Source: SKVR01 sp964589855 (GTDB lineage Bacteria; Bacteroidota; Bacteroidia; Bacteroidales; UBA7960). Taken from it: a stretch of DNA of 64,000 nucleotides. A program made the translations under genes and the position numbers. The DNA lies in assembly GCA_964589855.1 (NCBI GenBank), contig CAZPVB010000001.1, positions 33,924 through 97,923 of the forward strand, read 5' to 3'. Under the pieces are notes generated by a model. The model saw nothing but the letters and a program-made list of their open reading frames with translations, was not told where the DNA came from and did no database searches. Positions within the stretch are counted from its first letter, which is position 1; each line of letters starts with the position of its first letter. Positions 29,258-38,372 of the stretch are shown here, piece by piece.

Positions 29258-30719
29258 AAGTATTCAAATGACAACATTGGCAGTGTTTGTTACTGTGGGG
29301 TTCTTATTGCTGCAATCCTGCAACAACACGGGTTATCAGGTTACAGAATGGCGTCAGAGTACCGACAGTGAACGGTGGGTACAACAGGATTGGAATGCCG
29401 GATCGAATGAAGAAAGTACCAAAGTGTTTCACATCGATACCATGCGTAAACAACAGGTGGTGGATGGATTCGGTGCCTGTTTCAACGAACTGGGTTGGGA
29501 TGCATTGAGTGTACTCGACAAAACAGAACGGGAAGCCATCATTGAAGAATTATTTTCCACAGAAAAAGAGGAGGGGGTAAAATTCACCATTTGTCGTATG
29601 CCCATTGGTGCCAACGACTTCGCACGCGATTTTTATTCGTTGAATGACACTCCCGGAGATTTTGCAATGGAAAATTTCAATGTGGAGCGTGATAAAACAA
29701 GTCTGATACCCTACATTAAAAGCGCCATGGTTTACAATCCTGATCTGAAGGTATGGGGTTCACCATGGAGTCCGCCGGCATGGATGAAATCCAATAACCA
29801 CTACGCCTGCAGAAGTGCCCCGGTGAATGACCTTCCTGAAGACAGACAGGGAGAAGAAAACGTTACACAATTTATTATGGAACCGGAATACCTGGATGCT
29901 TATGCGCTCTATTTTTCTAAATACATTGACACCTATGCAGCGGAAGGCATACCCATTTATGCTGTACATGTGCAGAACGAACCCAATTCATGCCAGAACT
30001 TCCCCAGCTGCATCTGGGCTGCTCCTGACCTGGGCAGATTCATTGCCGGACATTTAGGACCTTACTTCAAAGAGAACCACCCCGACGTGGAAATTTGGCT
30101 GGGCACCATTGAACGACCCGACATTGACAGGGTGGCGACAGTACTGCAAAACAACAATGCAAGTCAGTATATCAACGGTGTGGGGTTTCAGTGGGCAGGC
30201 AAGGGTGCCATACCTTTTGTAAACCTTGCATACCCCCATCTTAAACTGATGCAAACAGAAACGGAATGTGGAAACGGATGGTTGCCATGGCATGAAAATG
30301 CTCAAAATGACTGGGAAGCCCTTGAATATACCTTCCACCTGATGGAGCACTATTTTCATCATGGCGCCAACTCTTACCTTTATTGGAACATTGTGTTGGA
30401 TGAAACCGGCAAAAGTACCTGGAGCTGGAAACAAAACTCCATGATCACCATCAACTCCGAAACTGCCGAAGTAACCTATAATCCGGAGTTTTACCTGATG
30501 AAACATTTCAGTCATTATATTGAACCCGGCGCAGTAAAACTGGATGTACCCAACAACGGTCAGTTACTCGTTTTTCAAAATCCGGACAGCAGCGTAGTTT
30601 TGCAGTATTATAATGAGACGAAAAATGAAGAGCAGGTTACTTTCCAACTGGGCGATAAAGAGTACACTTTCAACCTTGAACCCAAATCGCTCAATACCAT
30701 AACATTGGCAAAAAAATAA
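29223..30719 (+). CDS. GH30-family beta-glycosidase, lipoprotein
   Basis: A 498-residue TIM-barrel enzyme. GH30 members include endo-beta-1,6-glucanases, beta-glucosidases and beta-fucosidases. Signs are DGFGACFNELGWDALS (80-95), FTICRMPIGANDF (121-133), WGSPWSPPAWMKS (178-190), acid/base E253 in VQNEPN, and the nucleophile region MQTETECG (E346 or E348), with a C-terminal beta-domain. The signal peptide ends at C33 (LLLQSC), so it is a lipoprotein, cell-surface or periplasmic. The ATG at 29223 overlaps the preceding gene by 35 bp; an alternative ATG at 29247 overlaps by 11 bp and gives an equally good leader. The subfamily looks closest to the beta-1,6-glucanase type of Bacteroides, but that is a recollection, not a measurement. 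Confidence 0.88.
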   Translation: MKTKKLKFMKNKSIQMTTLAVFVTVGFLLLQSCNNTGYQVTEWRQSTDSERWVQQDWNAGSNEESTKVFHIDTMRKQQVVDGFGACFNELGWDALSVLDKTEREAIIEELFSTEKEEGVKFTICRMPIGANDFARDFYSLNDTPGDFAMENFNVERDKTSLIPYIKSAMVYNPDLKVWGSPWSPPAWMKSNNHYACRSAPVNDLPEDRQGEENVTQFIMEPEYLDAYALYFSKYIDTYAAEGIPIYAVHVQNEPNSCQNFPSCIWAAPDLGRFIAGHLGPYFKENHPDVEIWLGTIERPDIDRVATVLQNNNASQYINGVGFQWAGKGAIPFVNLAYPHLKLMQTETECGNGWLPWHENAQNDWEALEYTFHLMEHYFHHGANSYLYWNIVLDETGKSTWSWKQNSMITINSETAEVTYNPEFYLMKHFSHYIEPGAVKLDVPNNGQLLVFQNPDSSVVLQYYNETKNEEQVTFQLGDKEYTFNLEPKSLNTITLAKK

Positions 30720-30745
30720 ATCCACTTGAGTAACCACAAATTCGA

Positions 30746-30776
30746 AACCTTCTGCTTAATCAATAAGCAGAAGGTT
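30746..30776 (+). terminator. Strong terminator-like hairpin after the GH30 gene
   Basis: A perfect 13-bp stem AACCTTCTGCTTA (30746-30758) / TAAGCAGAAGGTT (30764-30776) with a 5-nt loop. It is 26 bp after the stop at 30719 and followed by ATTTAT, a weak T-tract. It probably ends the main enzyme operon; fucU would have its own promoter. Confidence 0.75.
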
Positions 30777-30872
30777 ATTTATCTTCAACGGGATTCAAAA
30801 GTTAAACTGATTGAAATATCATTTAACTTTAAAAAACATTCATAACAAATAAATAATTAAAAATCTTTTTTT

Positions 30873-31298
30873 ATGTTGAAAAACATTCCTGAAATTCTCA
30901 CACCAGACTTACTGAAAATACTGGATGAAATGGGACATGGTGACGAGATCGTACTGGCGGATGCCAATTTTCCTGCTGCAAGCAATGCAAATAAACTCAT
31001 CGTTTACAGAGGAGTTGGAATTATTCCCATCCTGAAAGGAATTTTGGAGTTGCTTCCGCTGGATACCTATGTTCCCACTCCTGCCAAACTGATGCAACCG
31101 GTGCGCGAAAAAGAACAACCACCAGCCATATGGCAGGAGTACAAAACAATTATTCAGGAGCAACATTCACCTTTTAATGATTTTGAACTGATTGAACGGT
31201 TTGATTTCTATCAACACGGCCGTAATGCCTATGCCATCGTTGCCACAGCAGAAAAAACAGGATATGCCAACATCATATTAAAAAAGGGGGGAGTATAA
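30873..31298 (+). CDS. fucU: L-fucose mutarotase (FucU/RbsD family)
   Basis: A 141-residue cytoplasmic protein of the FucU/RbsD family, which interconverts anomers of L-fucose (or ribose for RbsD). It has the family's full length and signatures: MGHGDEIVLADANFPAAS with H22 and D30, the PVREK stretch near residue 86, FDFYQHGRNAYAIVATAE near 127, and ANIILKKGG at the end. RbsD-type D-ribose pyranases are shorter and differ in the N-terminal loop, so FucU is preferred. In this locus it points to L-fucose (or a related deoxysugar) being released from the glycan. No fucose isomerase, kinase or permease is in the window. It follows a terminator by 96 bp. Confidence 0.88.
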   Translation: MLKNIPEILTPDLLKILDEMGHGDEIVLADANFPAASNANKLIVYRGVGIIPILKGILELLPLDTYVPTPAKLMQPVREKEQPPAIWQEYKTIIQEQHSPFNDFELIERFDFYQHGRNAYAIVATAEKTGYANIILKKGGV

Positions 31299-31327
31299 AA
31301 AACAATTATAAACCCATAACTATAAGG

Positions 31328-31450
31328 TGAAACCGATCCCTGACAAAGTTTTTGACACACATGCACATGATTATAATACGCGACATGTAAAAAACATGCA
31401 GTCAGAGTGCTGGCGAGCTCCATCTGACCTATTTAATCAAATTACCAACA
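31328..31450 (-). repeat. Interspersed element, copy A
   Basis: A 123-bp stretch that, read on the minus strand, aligns end to end with copies at 38247 and 47480. Shared blocks are AATTTGATTAA, GGTCAGATGGAGCTCGCCA, a variable centre with an inverted repeat (GCATGT...ACATGT), TATTATAATCAT, TGTCAA and a closing TCGGTTTCA. It sits 29 bp after the fucU stop. No transposase or flanking target duplication is visible. Confidence 0.7.
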
Positions 31451-31464
31451 AATGAATATCTTTG
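31432..31464 (+). promoter_or_regulatory. Possible promoter for the beta-helix gene at 31485
   Basis: TATCTTTG at 31457-31464 fits TAnnTTTG. TTTA at 31432-31435, 21 bp upstream, is one base from TTTG and lies inside repeat copy A, so the repeat may supply part of this promoter. The leader would be about 15 nt. Confidence 0.35.
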
Positions 31465-31484
31465 TATAATACCAGAATCAGTCT

Positions 31485-33314
31485 ATGAAACCTTTTATTC
31501 TAACCGTCGCTTGTGTATTTTTATGTTGTTCCGTTCATTCCAGTGAATGGACTTCGCAGGTAAAGTTACCTGACGGGACTAATTTTTCTTTTTGGAAAGA
31601 TTCAACACAGTATAGTAGAACATATTATGTAGACATTAACCACCCTGAGGCATCAGATAAAAATCCCGGCACCCGGGCTCTACCCTTTGAAACTATCCGG
31701 AAGGCATCTCAAACAGTTCGACCGGGAGAGGAAATTGTTATTCGAGGTGGGGAGTACAGAGAACCCATTCGCCCTGAACAAGAAGGCACTTCCCCACATA
31801 AAATGATCCGGTACCGTTCTTATCCTGGTGAAGAGGTGGTTATTAAAGGTTCAATTGAAATTAACCCCAGGTGGGTTCTTTCCAAAGCACCCAATAATAA
31901 ACCTCTCTCATTTAAACTTTGGCAATGCGATCTGAGAGAGATATTTGCAGATATGGAAATAGAAAATTTCTTATTACCCAACGCTACAGATTATGAAATG
32001 GAACTGATGCATTGGGCTACTGATTGGAAAAACCATCCTCCTTTCACCCTGCCAAGAGGTATGCTTTTCCAGGATGGGCAAAGAATGGTACAAATGGTAT
32101 CATACTTTGATCTATCAAAAGTGCCAGGTTCTTTTTGGGTGGATACACTCCATCAACGGCTGCATATTCATCCATTTAATCAGGATAAACCTTCCCTTGC
32201 TGACTTTGAAATAACGCGTTTTGAACAACTTGTTTATCCTGTTAACGAAAGGATGGGGTATATAGTTATTCAGGGTATCCATTTTAAGCATGCAGGTAAT
32301 GGTTTTGCCAGGACAAATACCGGAGCGGTTAATCTAAGATCAGGTCATCACTGGATTATTGAAAACTGCCTTGTTAGCCAGGTAAATTCTGTAGCTATTG
32401 AGATTGGTGCAAGAATACGGGAACGGGCCGAAACAAGTGAAGAAGAAAAAGGGTGGATTGACAACCATCCGGGTGGGAACCAGGTTATAGGTTGCCATAT
32501 AAATGATTGCGGTACCGGTGGAATACAAGGACATTCAAATAACCAGGCTTTACTGGCAAACAACCATATTCATAATATTGGATGGCAACATGTTGAAATT
32601 TACTATGAATGTGCAGCTATAAAACTGCTCAGAACGAACCAAACACTCGTGATTCAAAACCGGATACATGATGTAACGGATGCCAATGCCATATGGCTGG
32701 ATTGGGATAATGAAAATTCCCGTGTCACAAGAAATATTATCTACAATGTATCAAAGACCTTCAATGGTGGGATTTTTATCGAAGCTTCGCGTACTCCCAA
32801 CATCATCGATCACAATATTCTCTATAAAGTAAAGGGATTCTCCATCAATTTGGGAGATACGGATCATGCTTTGGTTTTTCATAATCTTGTTATGAACGGA
32901 GAAGTGCCCTTAGCCAGTCATGTAATTACGGAAAGAACGTTGCACGGTAAGAAAATGACCAGCCGTAATAATCAAATCAAAAACAACATCTTTTACCAGA
33001 ACCAGCAAATGCCCAGGATTGACAATAAGGATAATATTTGCAATTACAATCTCTACCAAACCATGGATTCAGTTTTTGATAAATGGCAACAGAAAGGTTG
33101 GGATACTGAGGGCCATATTCAGGATTTTACAATTCATTCATCTCCACAAATGAATATACTCTCAATTAAACAGATCACTCCCTGGAAAACAGTCCAGCCA
33201 ATTACTTTACTTGGATCAGATTATTTCTATAACCCCAGACCTGATGAAAATGTGAGCCCGGGACCATTTGAAAAAAAATTTTTCCATTCAACAACGTTTC
33301 GTCTTATGGATTGA
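31485..33314 (+). CDS. Secreted right-handed beta-helix enzyme (GH120/GH141-like candidate)
   Basis: A 609-residue protein with a signal peptide (about residues 1-19, ending SVHSS). A DUF1565-like start (TYYVDINHPEASDKNPGT, IRGGEYREPI) leads into a parallel beta-helix with many N-containing rungs. Acidic residues D406 and D408 in WLDWD and E433 in FIEASRTP form a pair similar to D353/E377 in the gene at 22795, so the two enzymes are distantly related and may share a catalytic layout. Beta-helix glycosidase families GH120 and GH141 are plausible; a polysaccharide lyase cannot be excluded. No T9SS domain is seen, so it is probably periplasmic. A frame of coding appearance continues just past its stop (see 33315-33761). 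Confidence 0.7.
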   Translation: MKPFILTVACVFLCCSVHSSEWTSQVKLPDGTNFSFWKDSTQYSRTYYVDINHPEASDKNPGTRALPFETIRKASQTVRPGEEIVIRGGEYREPIRPEQEGTSPHKMIRYRSYPGEEVVIKGSIEINPRWVLSKAPNNKPLSFKLWQCDLREIFADMEIENFLLPNATDYEMELMHWATDWKNHPPFTLPRGMLFQDGQRMVQMVSYFDLSKVPGSFWVDTLHQRLHIHPFNQDKPSLADFEITRFEQLVYPVNERMGYIVIQGIHFKHAGNGFARTNTGAVNLRSGHHWIIENCLVSQVNSVAIEIGARIRERAETSEEEKGWIDNHPGGNQVIGCHINDCGTGGIQGHSNNQALLANNHIHNIGWQHVEIYYECAAIKLLRTNQTLVIQNRIHDVTDANAIWLDWDNENSRVTRNIIYNVSKTFNGGIFIEASRTPNIIDHNILYKVKGFSINLGDTDHALVFHNLVMNGEVPLASHVITERTLHGKKMTSRNNQIKNNIFYQNQQMPRIDNKDNICNYNLYQTMDSVFDKWQQKGWDTEGHIQDFTIHSSPQMNILSIKQITPWKTVQPITLLGSDYFYNPRPDENVSPGPFEKKFFHSTTFRLMD

Positions 33315-33761
33315 TAATTGCGACTGGCAATGATGATAATGGGGTGAAATTTGAGCACAACCCAAATGCCATGCCCTTTCCACCTCAGAAATCTCAAAAT
33401 GGTGCATCCTATACAGACGTATTAAACATAACATTTTAAAAATCAAATGTTTGAGTGTTTTTCATCAGAGCCTGCTTAACCATTGAGAGGAATCGATGAA
33501 GTCGGGCTCATAGAACATTGGGCTTTTTAAAATACCTAATGATGGAACCAATAACTGTGTTAATTACTTAAAACCCTATTGCCACACGCTATATTCATCC
33601 CGTCAAACCCGACTCCCTTAAACCTGATGGTCTGCTAATTCTCAAAATTCACCTTGAAAAAAATTATTGTGCATTTTCAGTTCCCCTTTAAAGTTTTGCA
33701 GCTTTATCAAGTTTTCAGGGCTGGAATGCAACCAACTGTTCCAAAAAGAAAACCCCTGCCA
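33315..33761. other. 447-bp gap with a possible coding remnant
   Basis: No intact gene. Directly after the stop of the beta-helix gene, shifted by one frame, about 33308-33439 reads as a protein-like string (ATGNDDNGVKFEHNP, then AMPFPPQKSQNG) ending in TAA. It may be a decayed C-terminus or chance. The remainder is AT-rich and shows no clear promoter, hairpin or repeat. Confidence 0.35.
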
Positions 33762-35270
33762 TCACGCAAAAAAAATCATCTCCTCTTTATCACGAGGGGC
33801 CGAACCTTCAAAATTATCCTGGCGAATATCATGAAAATTCTCTGCCCATAAGGTGTGCTTGAAGAAACGGTGCATGCTCTCATCTTCCCAGGTAATATTG
33901 GCATTCCGAATCTGAACTCCTTTGACATGCTTCAGGAAAACAGCAGGAATATCATGTGCAAAAATGGTCTTTTCGGGATCAAGAAATGGACGAAGATCAA
34001 AATTACCACCGTAGGTCTCCTGGATTTTTCCATTGCGAATGGTTAGGTTTAATCCATCGATAATGACATCAGATATTACACTTTCTGCAGATCCATATAT
34101 AAGAATTCCATTCTCGCTGATGGCATTTATATTGTAAAAACGAATGTTTTTTATGGTACCCAGCTTCTTCTCCAATTTTGCACTCTGGCTAACGGAAATA
34201 TAAATAGGTTCAGCATTACCCCACCAATCGCCGGAATGAAGACGGGTTTCTATGGAAATATTCGAAAAAAAAATATTCTCAAGAGACCTATCCTGGTTTA
34301 CAAACAAACCAACACCCCGGTTGGAATCACGGATTATTATATTATTAAAAGAATAATTCTTCAGTTCATTTTGGTCAACCCCACATCCTGATACCACTTG
34401 AGCGGGTTTGAAGCAAACAGTTACTTACTGCAACATTACGGGAGGTATGGCGTATATCGCGGAATCCTGGATGACCATGATGCACACTATAACCTGAGAA
34501 AGCAAGAGCATCATCGCCCCCCTGATGTTGCAGTTCGAGATCACAACATTGCTGGATGAAGTAATGTTTAATCCGTCCGCATTTGCCATTTCTATATTAT
34601 TACGAATCTTAATACCTGTAATAACAACTCCTTCTCCATCAGCAATGTGAAGGGCCCAAAATGGGGTGTCTTTAAGCGTAATGTTTTCTATATGCAAATT
34701 TTCGGGTTGCGAAAACTATAACATTTGCTGGGGACGTTTATCCTCGAATGGTACAACCGGCCCATCCTGAATACCAAGGGAAGGATCATGATAATCCATC
34801 CCCTGCCGGGTGTATTTTTTAATCTCACCGGGTAATTCCTTCACTACATCATGAAACACATATGCTCTTCCATTTCCATCTATAGTGCCACGCCCGGTAA
34901 TAGAAACGTTTCAATATTAACTGAAAACAATATCCCGGCAACAGCTGAACCGGTTTGATCAGAACCAATAACATTATCGATGTCCCAGTAATAATCATCC
35001 AGATTGGGTGAACCTTTAAGTACGGCCCCATTTTGCAGATGCAAGTTAATGTGAGAACGCAAATGAATGGTGCCTGTAAAAAAAACAGCAGGAGGTATTA
35101 TTACGGTTCCCCCGTCCTTTTTGTCCACTTCATCAATAGCTTTTTGAATGGATTCTGTGTTTAATGTTTGACCATCCGCGACGGCCTCATGTTCAGTAAT
35201 TAAAGTTTTTGATTCTGAAGCTTCTATGGAATAGCAAAATCCCCAAAAAAGAATAAGAAAAAATTTTCAT
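33762..35270 (-). pseudogene. Broken GH28 (polygalacturonase-like) gene
   Basis: A complete GH28-type beta-helix protein can be read only by switching frames. From ATG 35270 a leader MKIFSYSFLGIL runs out of frame near 35234. The next frame gives EASESKTLI...DGQTLNTESIQKAID and GGTVIIPPAVFFTGTIHL, a typical GH28 start, and breaks near 34905-34912. Then come SITGRGTIDGNGRAYVF, an in-frame TAG at 34718-34716, and NLHIENITLKDTPFWALHI. A base is missing from the C-run at 34517-34522, destroying the GGDDALAFSG catalytic motif. Another shift near 34384-34392 precedes DQNELKNYSFNNIIIRDSNRG. The last part, 34397-33762, is open. Sequence on both sides of every lesion stays conserved, so decay is recent, or some lesions are sequencing errors. 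Confidence 0.8.
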
Positions 35271-35288
35271 GATAATTTTTGTTTAGAG

Positions 35289-38021
35289 TTAAAGATTAGT
35301 TATATAAATGTTTTGATACAATTTTTCAATTTCACTTTCACTCAGGGCCCTGTTGAAAATCGCAACATTATCCAGAATGCCTTCAAATCTATCGGTGCCA
35401 CCTGGTGCACACCCAAGATGAAATGGGATGTTGTTTTCTGCAGGGGAAGCAGAATTATCATCCATTCCTGCTCTTTGCCCGTTAATATAAAAAACCGTTG
35501 TTCCATCCCGATGAATGGCTACCACGTGATACCATTCCCTGGCCGGACTAAAATGAATAACACCCTGTTGTTCGGGATTGGTTGCTCCACCGGTAAGTCC
35601 TAACCTGTTGTGATTGGGATTTAACTCCACTTCATACCCATTAGGAGAATTCCACTGTGACCGCTTGGACAATATCCGGTAGTACTTGTTTTCGTAAGGA
35701 TTTTGCGGTTTAAACCAGAAAGCAACGGACATATTGCCGCTGATGTTTAATTGCCTTTTGTCAATTGCCTGAATGCATTTCCCCGACACCGGTAATGCCA
35801 GACCATCTCCTTCCACTCCAGTGACATACGTAATACCATTTCCCAGCAGTGTATTGCCATTTCCTGACAGGTCGAAGATCGTAGTATCGTTTTGGTTGGT
35901 ATCGAAATCCCAATATGCCATTAAGGGATCATCAAACCAACGAATTGTTTCCATAGGCATAGGGTTGGGTCGAGCAGCCAGATCCCTGACTCCATCAATT
36001 ACCATCTGATATTGTTTCTTTCTTTTCAGAGGGGTAGTCCTGATTCTGACCCTGTATTTATCGTCACTCAAATGAATCTGCAAAACCTTTGATTCCTGAT
36101 CAACAATTTTAAAATTAGATGAATTTACCTGGACCGGCTCTGAAAACACCAGTTCCAATTCTTCATTGGTTATCAAACGAAATCTTTTTATGGAGGGAGG
36201 CGTATTATCTTTCGCAGCTTTTATATTTTTTTGCATCTGCCCAATCATCTTTTCATCCGGAGATATGATGATGATGGTATATTCGTAATTTTTGTTGTCT
36301 TCTGGTAGGTAATTGTCCCTGAAAGTGGTATCCCGCGTAGAAGCAATAAACTGACCATCACGCAAAATTTTATACCGATACCATCCGGGACCCGCGTTTT
36401 CAATACGAGACCAGGTTAATCGAACCCATGAATTTTGATCCACGCCGGTAGTGGCCGCAATTTGCATTTGATCAGGGTCCGGATAGAGTGGCAAATGCCT
36501 GTTGTTGTAAAAAAACACCTTACGGGTATCACCGCTTAGCTTTGCAAGATGCCGGGGGGCGGAAGTCCCCGCATCCCCGGTAATGGTTATGTTTTGTGAA
36601 TTGTTGATCACAAAGATGGGAGCCGGGGTTTTTGAAGAATCAACTCTTATTTCGTTGAACTGGCTGTTTTGCACATTTTCAAGATAAAAGGCAGGACGCT
36701 CATCTTTTTCCTGCAATGAAAAGGAGATATTTCCGAATGAAATTTGATCTGCATGTCTCAAATAGAATCCATACGCCGGAAGTTCCGTGTTGAACATAGA
36801 TGCCACAGGGTAACCGCCCGCAATTTCGGGTACGCTTTTGTCCATTATTTCTGCCAAACCCCCACCTTGGGTTTCAATATGGATATCGGAAAAGGAAATA
36901 TTTCTGATCATTTGTCCGGGTGTGCCGGTAATGGAACTGGCAAGTTGGGAAGCATTTCTGGCGGTGATGTTTGATATGCGGATGTTTTTGATTTGTCCCT
37001 GGTGGTTTCTTTCTCTTGTAAGCCATGCATGGCTGTTACGCTGCCCCAGCCTTATGAAAAAGGGTGTTTTAATGCTATCCATTACAACATTGGAGATGGT
37101 GATGTTCTCCATAGTTCCGCCATCCACGCAGCCAAGATCAATCCCGGCAATTCCTCCCCACAGTTCCATTGGGTGATGCATTTCTTTGCTCCTGGTGGGA
37201 CGTATTACGCAATTAGAAAACGTGATATTTCTGAAACCTCCCACGGACCCTGTCCCCATCTTAAATGCTGATGCGGTGGTGCTGAGAATACAATTGGTGA
37301 TTACCACGTTCTGAGTTTTCCGGATGCCTTCCGATTTGAGTACGATTGCATCATCCCCCGAATCAATCTCACATCCCGAAATAATCACATCATGACTACC
37401 ATCGACATCTATCCCATCGTTGTTGTGATTGCAATGGTTGAATACCCTAATGTCTTTGATGCGCAAATGGTCGCATTGAAAATAGCGCTGCATCCAGAAT
37501 GCCGAATTGCGCATGGTGATGTTTTCGATCCGGATGTTATGTGAGTTAACGATATGTATACCAAAGGGGCGGTCAGGCGAATCGGGAATATCGTTTTGAA
37601 ATACTTCGTAATCGCCACGTGGAGAAATAGTTCCTTCTCCTTTGATGGTAATATTTTCAAGATTTTCGCCGTAAATAAAAGCCCGCCATGGGGTGTCACC
37701 AAGGCGGGAGTTAGCTATAGGAGGTATATGTGGGTATAATGCAAGATTATTACTTCCTTCCCACACGGCTTGATTATGAAGTTCAATAGTGATGTTGCTT
37801 TTTAAAAAGATGGTTCCTGTTACAAAAATCCCTTTGGGAAATACAAGCGTTCCGCCTCCCTCTTTTGAAAGTTGGTCGATGGTGGATTGAATAATTTTCG
37901 TATTATCCGTTTTCCCATCTCCGGTGGCTCCTGCTTTTATTATATCAACAACTTCAGGTGTAGCTGCAAGGGAGCTAAAAAACAAGAAAGTAAGAAATGA
38001 CAAATTTTTAAATACAAACAT
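35289..38021 (-). CDS. GH28-family beta-helix hydrolase fused to an Ig-like and a LamG domain
   Basis: A 910-residue secreted protein. Signal peptide (ending about SSLAA, residue 20); GH28 start DGKTDNTKIIQSTIDQLSKEGGG (35-57); catalytic-site motifs NNDGIDVDG (D202) and SGDDAIVLK (D223, D224). The GHG histidine and RIK motifs of classical polygalacturonases are not evident; STTASAFKMGTGSVGGF occupies that place, so the substrate is probably not plain polygalacturonate. After the helix (to about 490) are a fibronectin/Ig-like segment (about 510-590), a second beta-sandwich (about 600-680, with the Bacteroidota 'LVFSEPV' motif) and a C-terminal LamG/concanavalin-A-like domain (about 700-905). 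Probably an exo-acting uronide or deoxysugar hydrolase. It lies 18 bp downstream of no intact gene; the pseudogene follows it. Confidence 0.85.
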   Translation of the reverse strand: MFVFKNLSFLTFLFFSSLAATPEVVDIIKAGATGDGKTDNTKIIQSTIDQLSKEGGGTLVFPKGIFVTGTIFLKSNITIELHNQAVWEGSNNLALYPHIPPIANSRLGDTPWRAFIYGENLENITIKGEGTISPRGDYEVFQNDIPDSPDRPFGIHIVNSHNIRIENITMRNSAFWMQRYFQCDHLRIKDIRVFNHCNHNNDGIDVDGSHDVIISGCEIDSGDDAIVLKSEGIRKTQNVVITNCILSTTASAFKMGTGSVGGFRNITFSNCVIRPTRSKEMHHPMELWGGIAGIDLGCVDGGTMENITISNVVMDSIKTPFFIRLGQRNSHAWLTRERNHQGQIKNIRISNITARNASQLASSITGTPGQMIRNISFSDIHIETQGGGLAEIMDKSVPEIAGGYPVASMFNTELPAYGFYLRHADQISFGNISFSLQEKDERPAFYLENVQNSQFNEIRVDSSKTPAPIFVINNSQNITITGDAGTSAPRHLAKLSGDTRKVFFYNNRHLPLYPDPDQMQIAATTGVDQNSWVRLTWSRIENAGPGWYRYKILRDGQFIASTRDTTFRDNYLPEDNKNYEYTIIIISPDEKMIGQMQKNIKAAKDNTPPSIKRFRLITNEELELVFSEPVQVNSSNFKIVDQESKVLQIHLSDDKYRVRIRTTPLKRKKQYQMVIDGVRDLAARPNPMPMETIRWFDDPLMAYWDFDTNQNDTTIFDLSGNGNTLLGNGITYVTGVEGDGLALPVSGKCIQAIDKRQLNISGNMSVAFWFKPQNPYENKYYRILSKRSQWNSPNGYEVELNPNHNRLGLTGGATNPEQQGVIHFSPAREWYHVVAIHRDGTTVFYINGQRAGMDDNSASPAENNIPFHLGCAPGGTDRFEGILDNVAIFNRALSESEIEKLYQNIYITNL

Positions 38022-38053
38022 TTGACGACGTTTAATTAGTTATAGTTTAATTG

Positions 38054-38245
38054 TCAGTATCTGGTGAACATTTCAATAAATCCGGGAATATCCAAATATT
38101 CTATTCTTTGTATTTTGATATTTTTCCCGTACCAGTTCATTTCAATTGATTGGGAGGTTTCCTGGTTCAGGACTTTTAGTTGGTCAGGATCTTCGGATAT
38201 TTCACCAGTTAACTCTTCCCTCCTTCTTTCGGAAGATAAGTTCAT
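38054..38245 (-). CDS. Hypothetical 63-residue protein
   Basis: A short frame between the GH67 and GH28 genes on their strand, beginning 2 bp from the edge of repeat copy B. The sequence is charged (RRREE, DPDQLK) with an aromatic second half (NWYGKNIKI, IPGFIEMF). No signal peptide, membrane helix or known motif. An equally long frame runs on the opposite strand. It may be the remnant of a larger gene or chance. I do not recognise it. Confidence 0.25.
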   Translation of the reverse strand: MNLSSERRREELTGEISEDPDQLKVLNQETSQSIEMNWYGKNIKIQRIEYLDIPGFIEMFTRY

Positions 38246-38246
38246 T

Positions 38247-38369
38247 TGTTTATAATTTGATTAAGTCAGACAGATGGAGCTGGCCAACCATACGATTTTC
38301 TAATTTTTGCAATGCTGCCAATTATAATCATCTGCGCGGGTGTCAATAATAATGTCATGGTTCGGTTCA
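38247..38369 (+). repeat. Interspersed element, copy B
   Basis: A 123-bp copy of the element also at 31328-31450 (opposite strand) and 47480-47604. It opens with TGTTTATAATTTGATTAA, keeps AGATGGAGCTGGCCA and AATTATAATCATCTGCG, and closes with TGTCATGGTTCGGTTCA. It ends 3 bp before the stop-codon side of the GH67 gene, so in the GH67 transcript it would be the immediate 3' untranslated region. The centre (about 38288-38320) differs from the other copies. Confidence 0.7.
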
Positions 38370-38372
38370 TGT

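Noticed and set aside
30054..30515. 153-residue antisense frame inside the GH30 gene
   Set aside because: Shadow of the GH30 reading frame; no protein character.
36838..37271. Frames of 112 and 92 residues opposite the GH28-LamG gene
   Set aside because: Shadows of a well-supported gene in the opposite strand.
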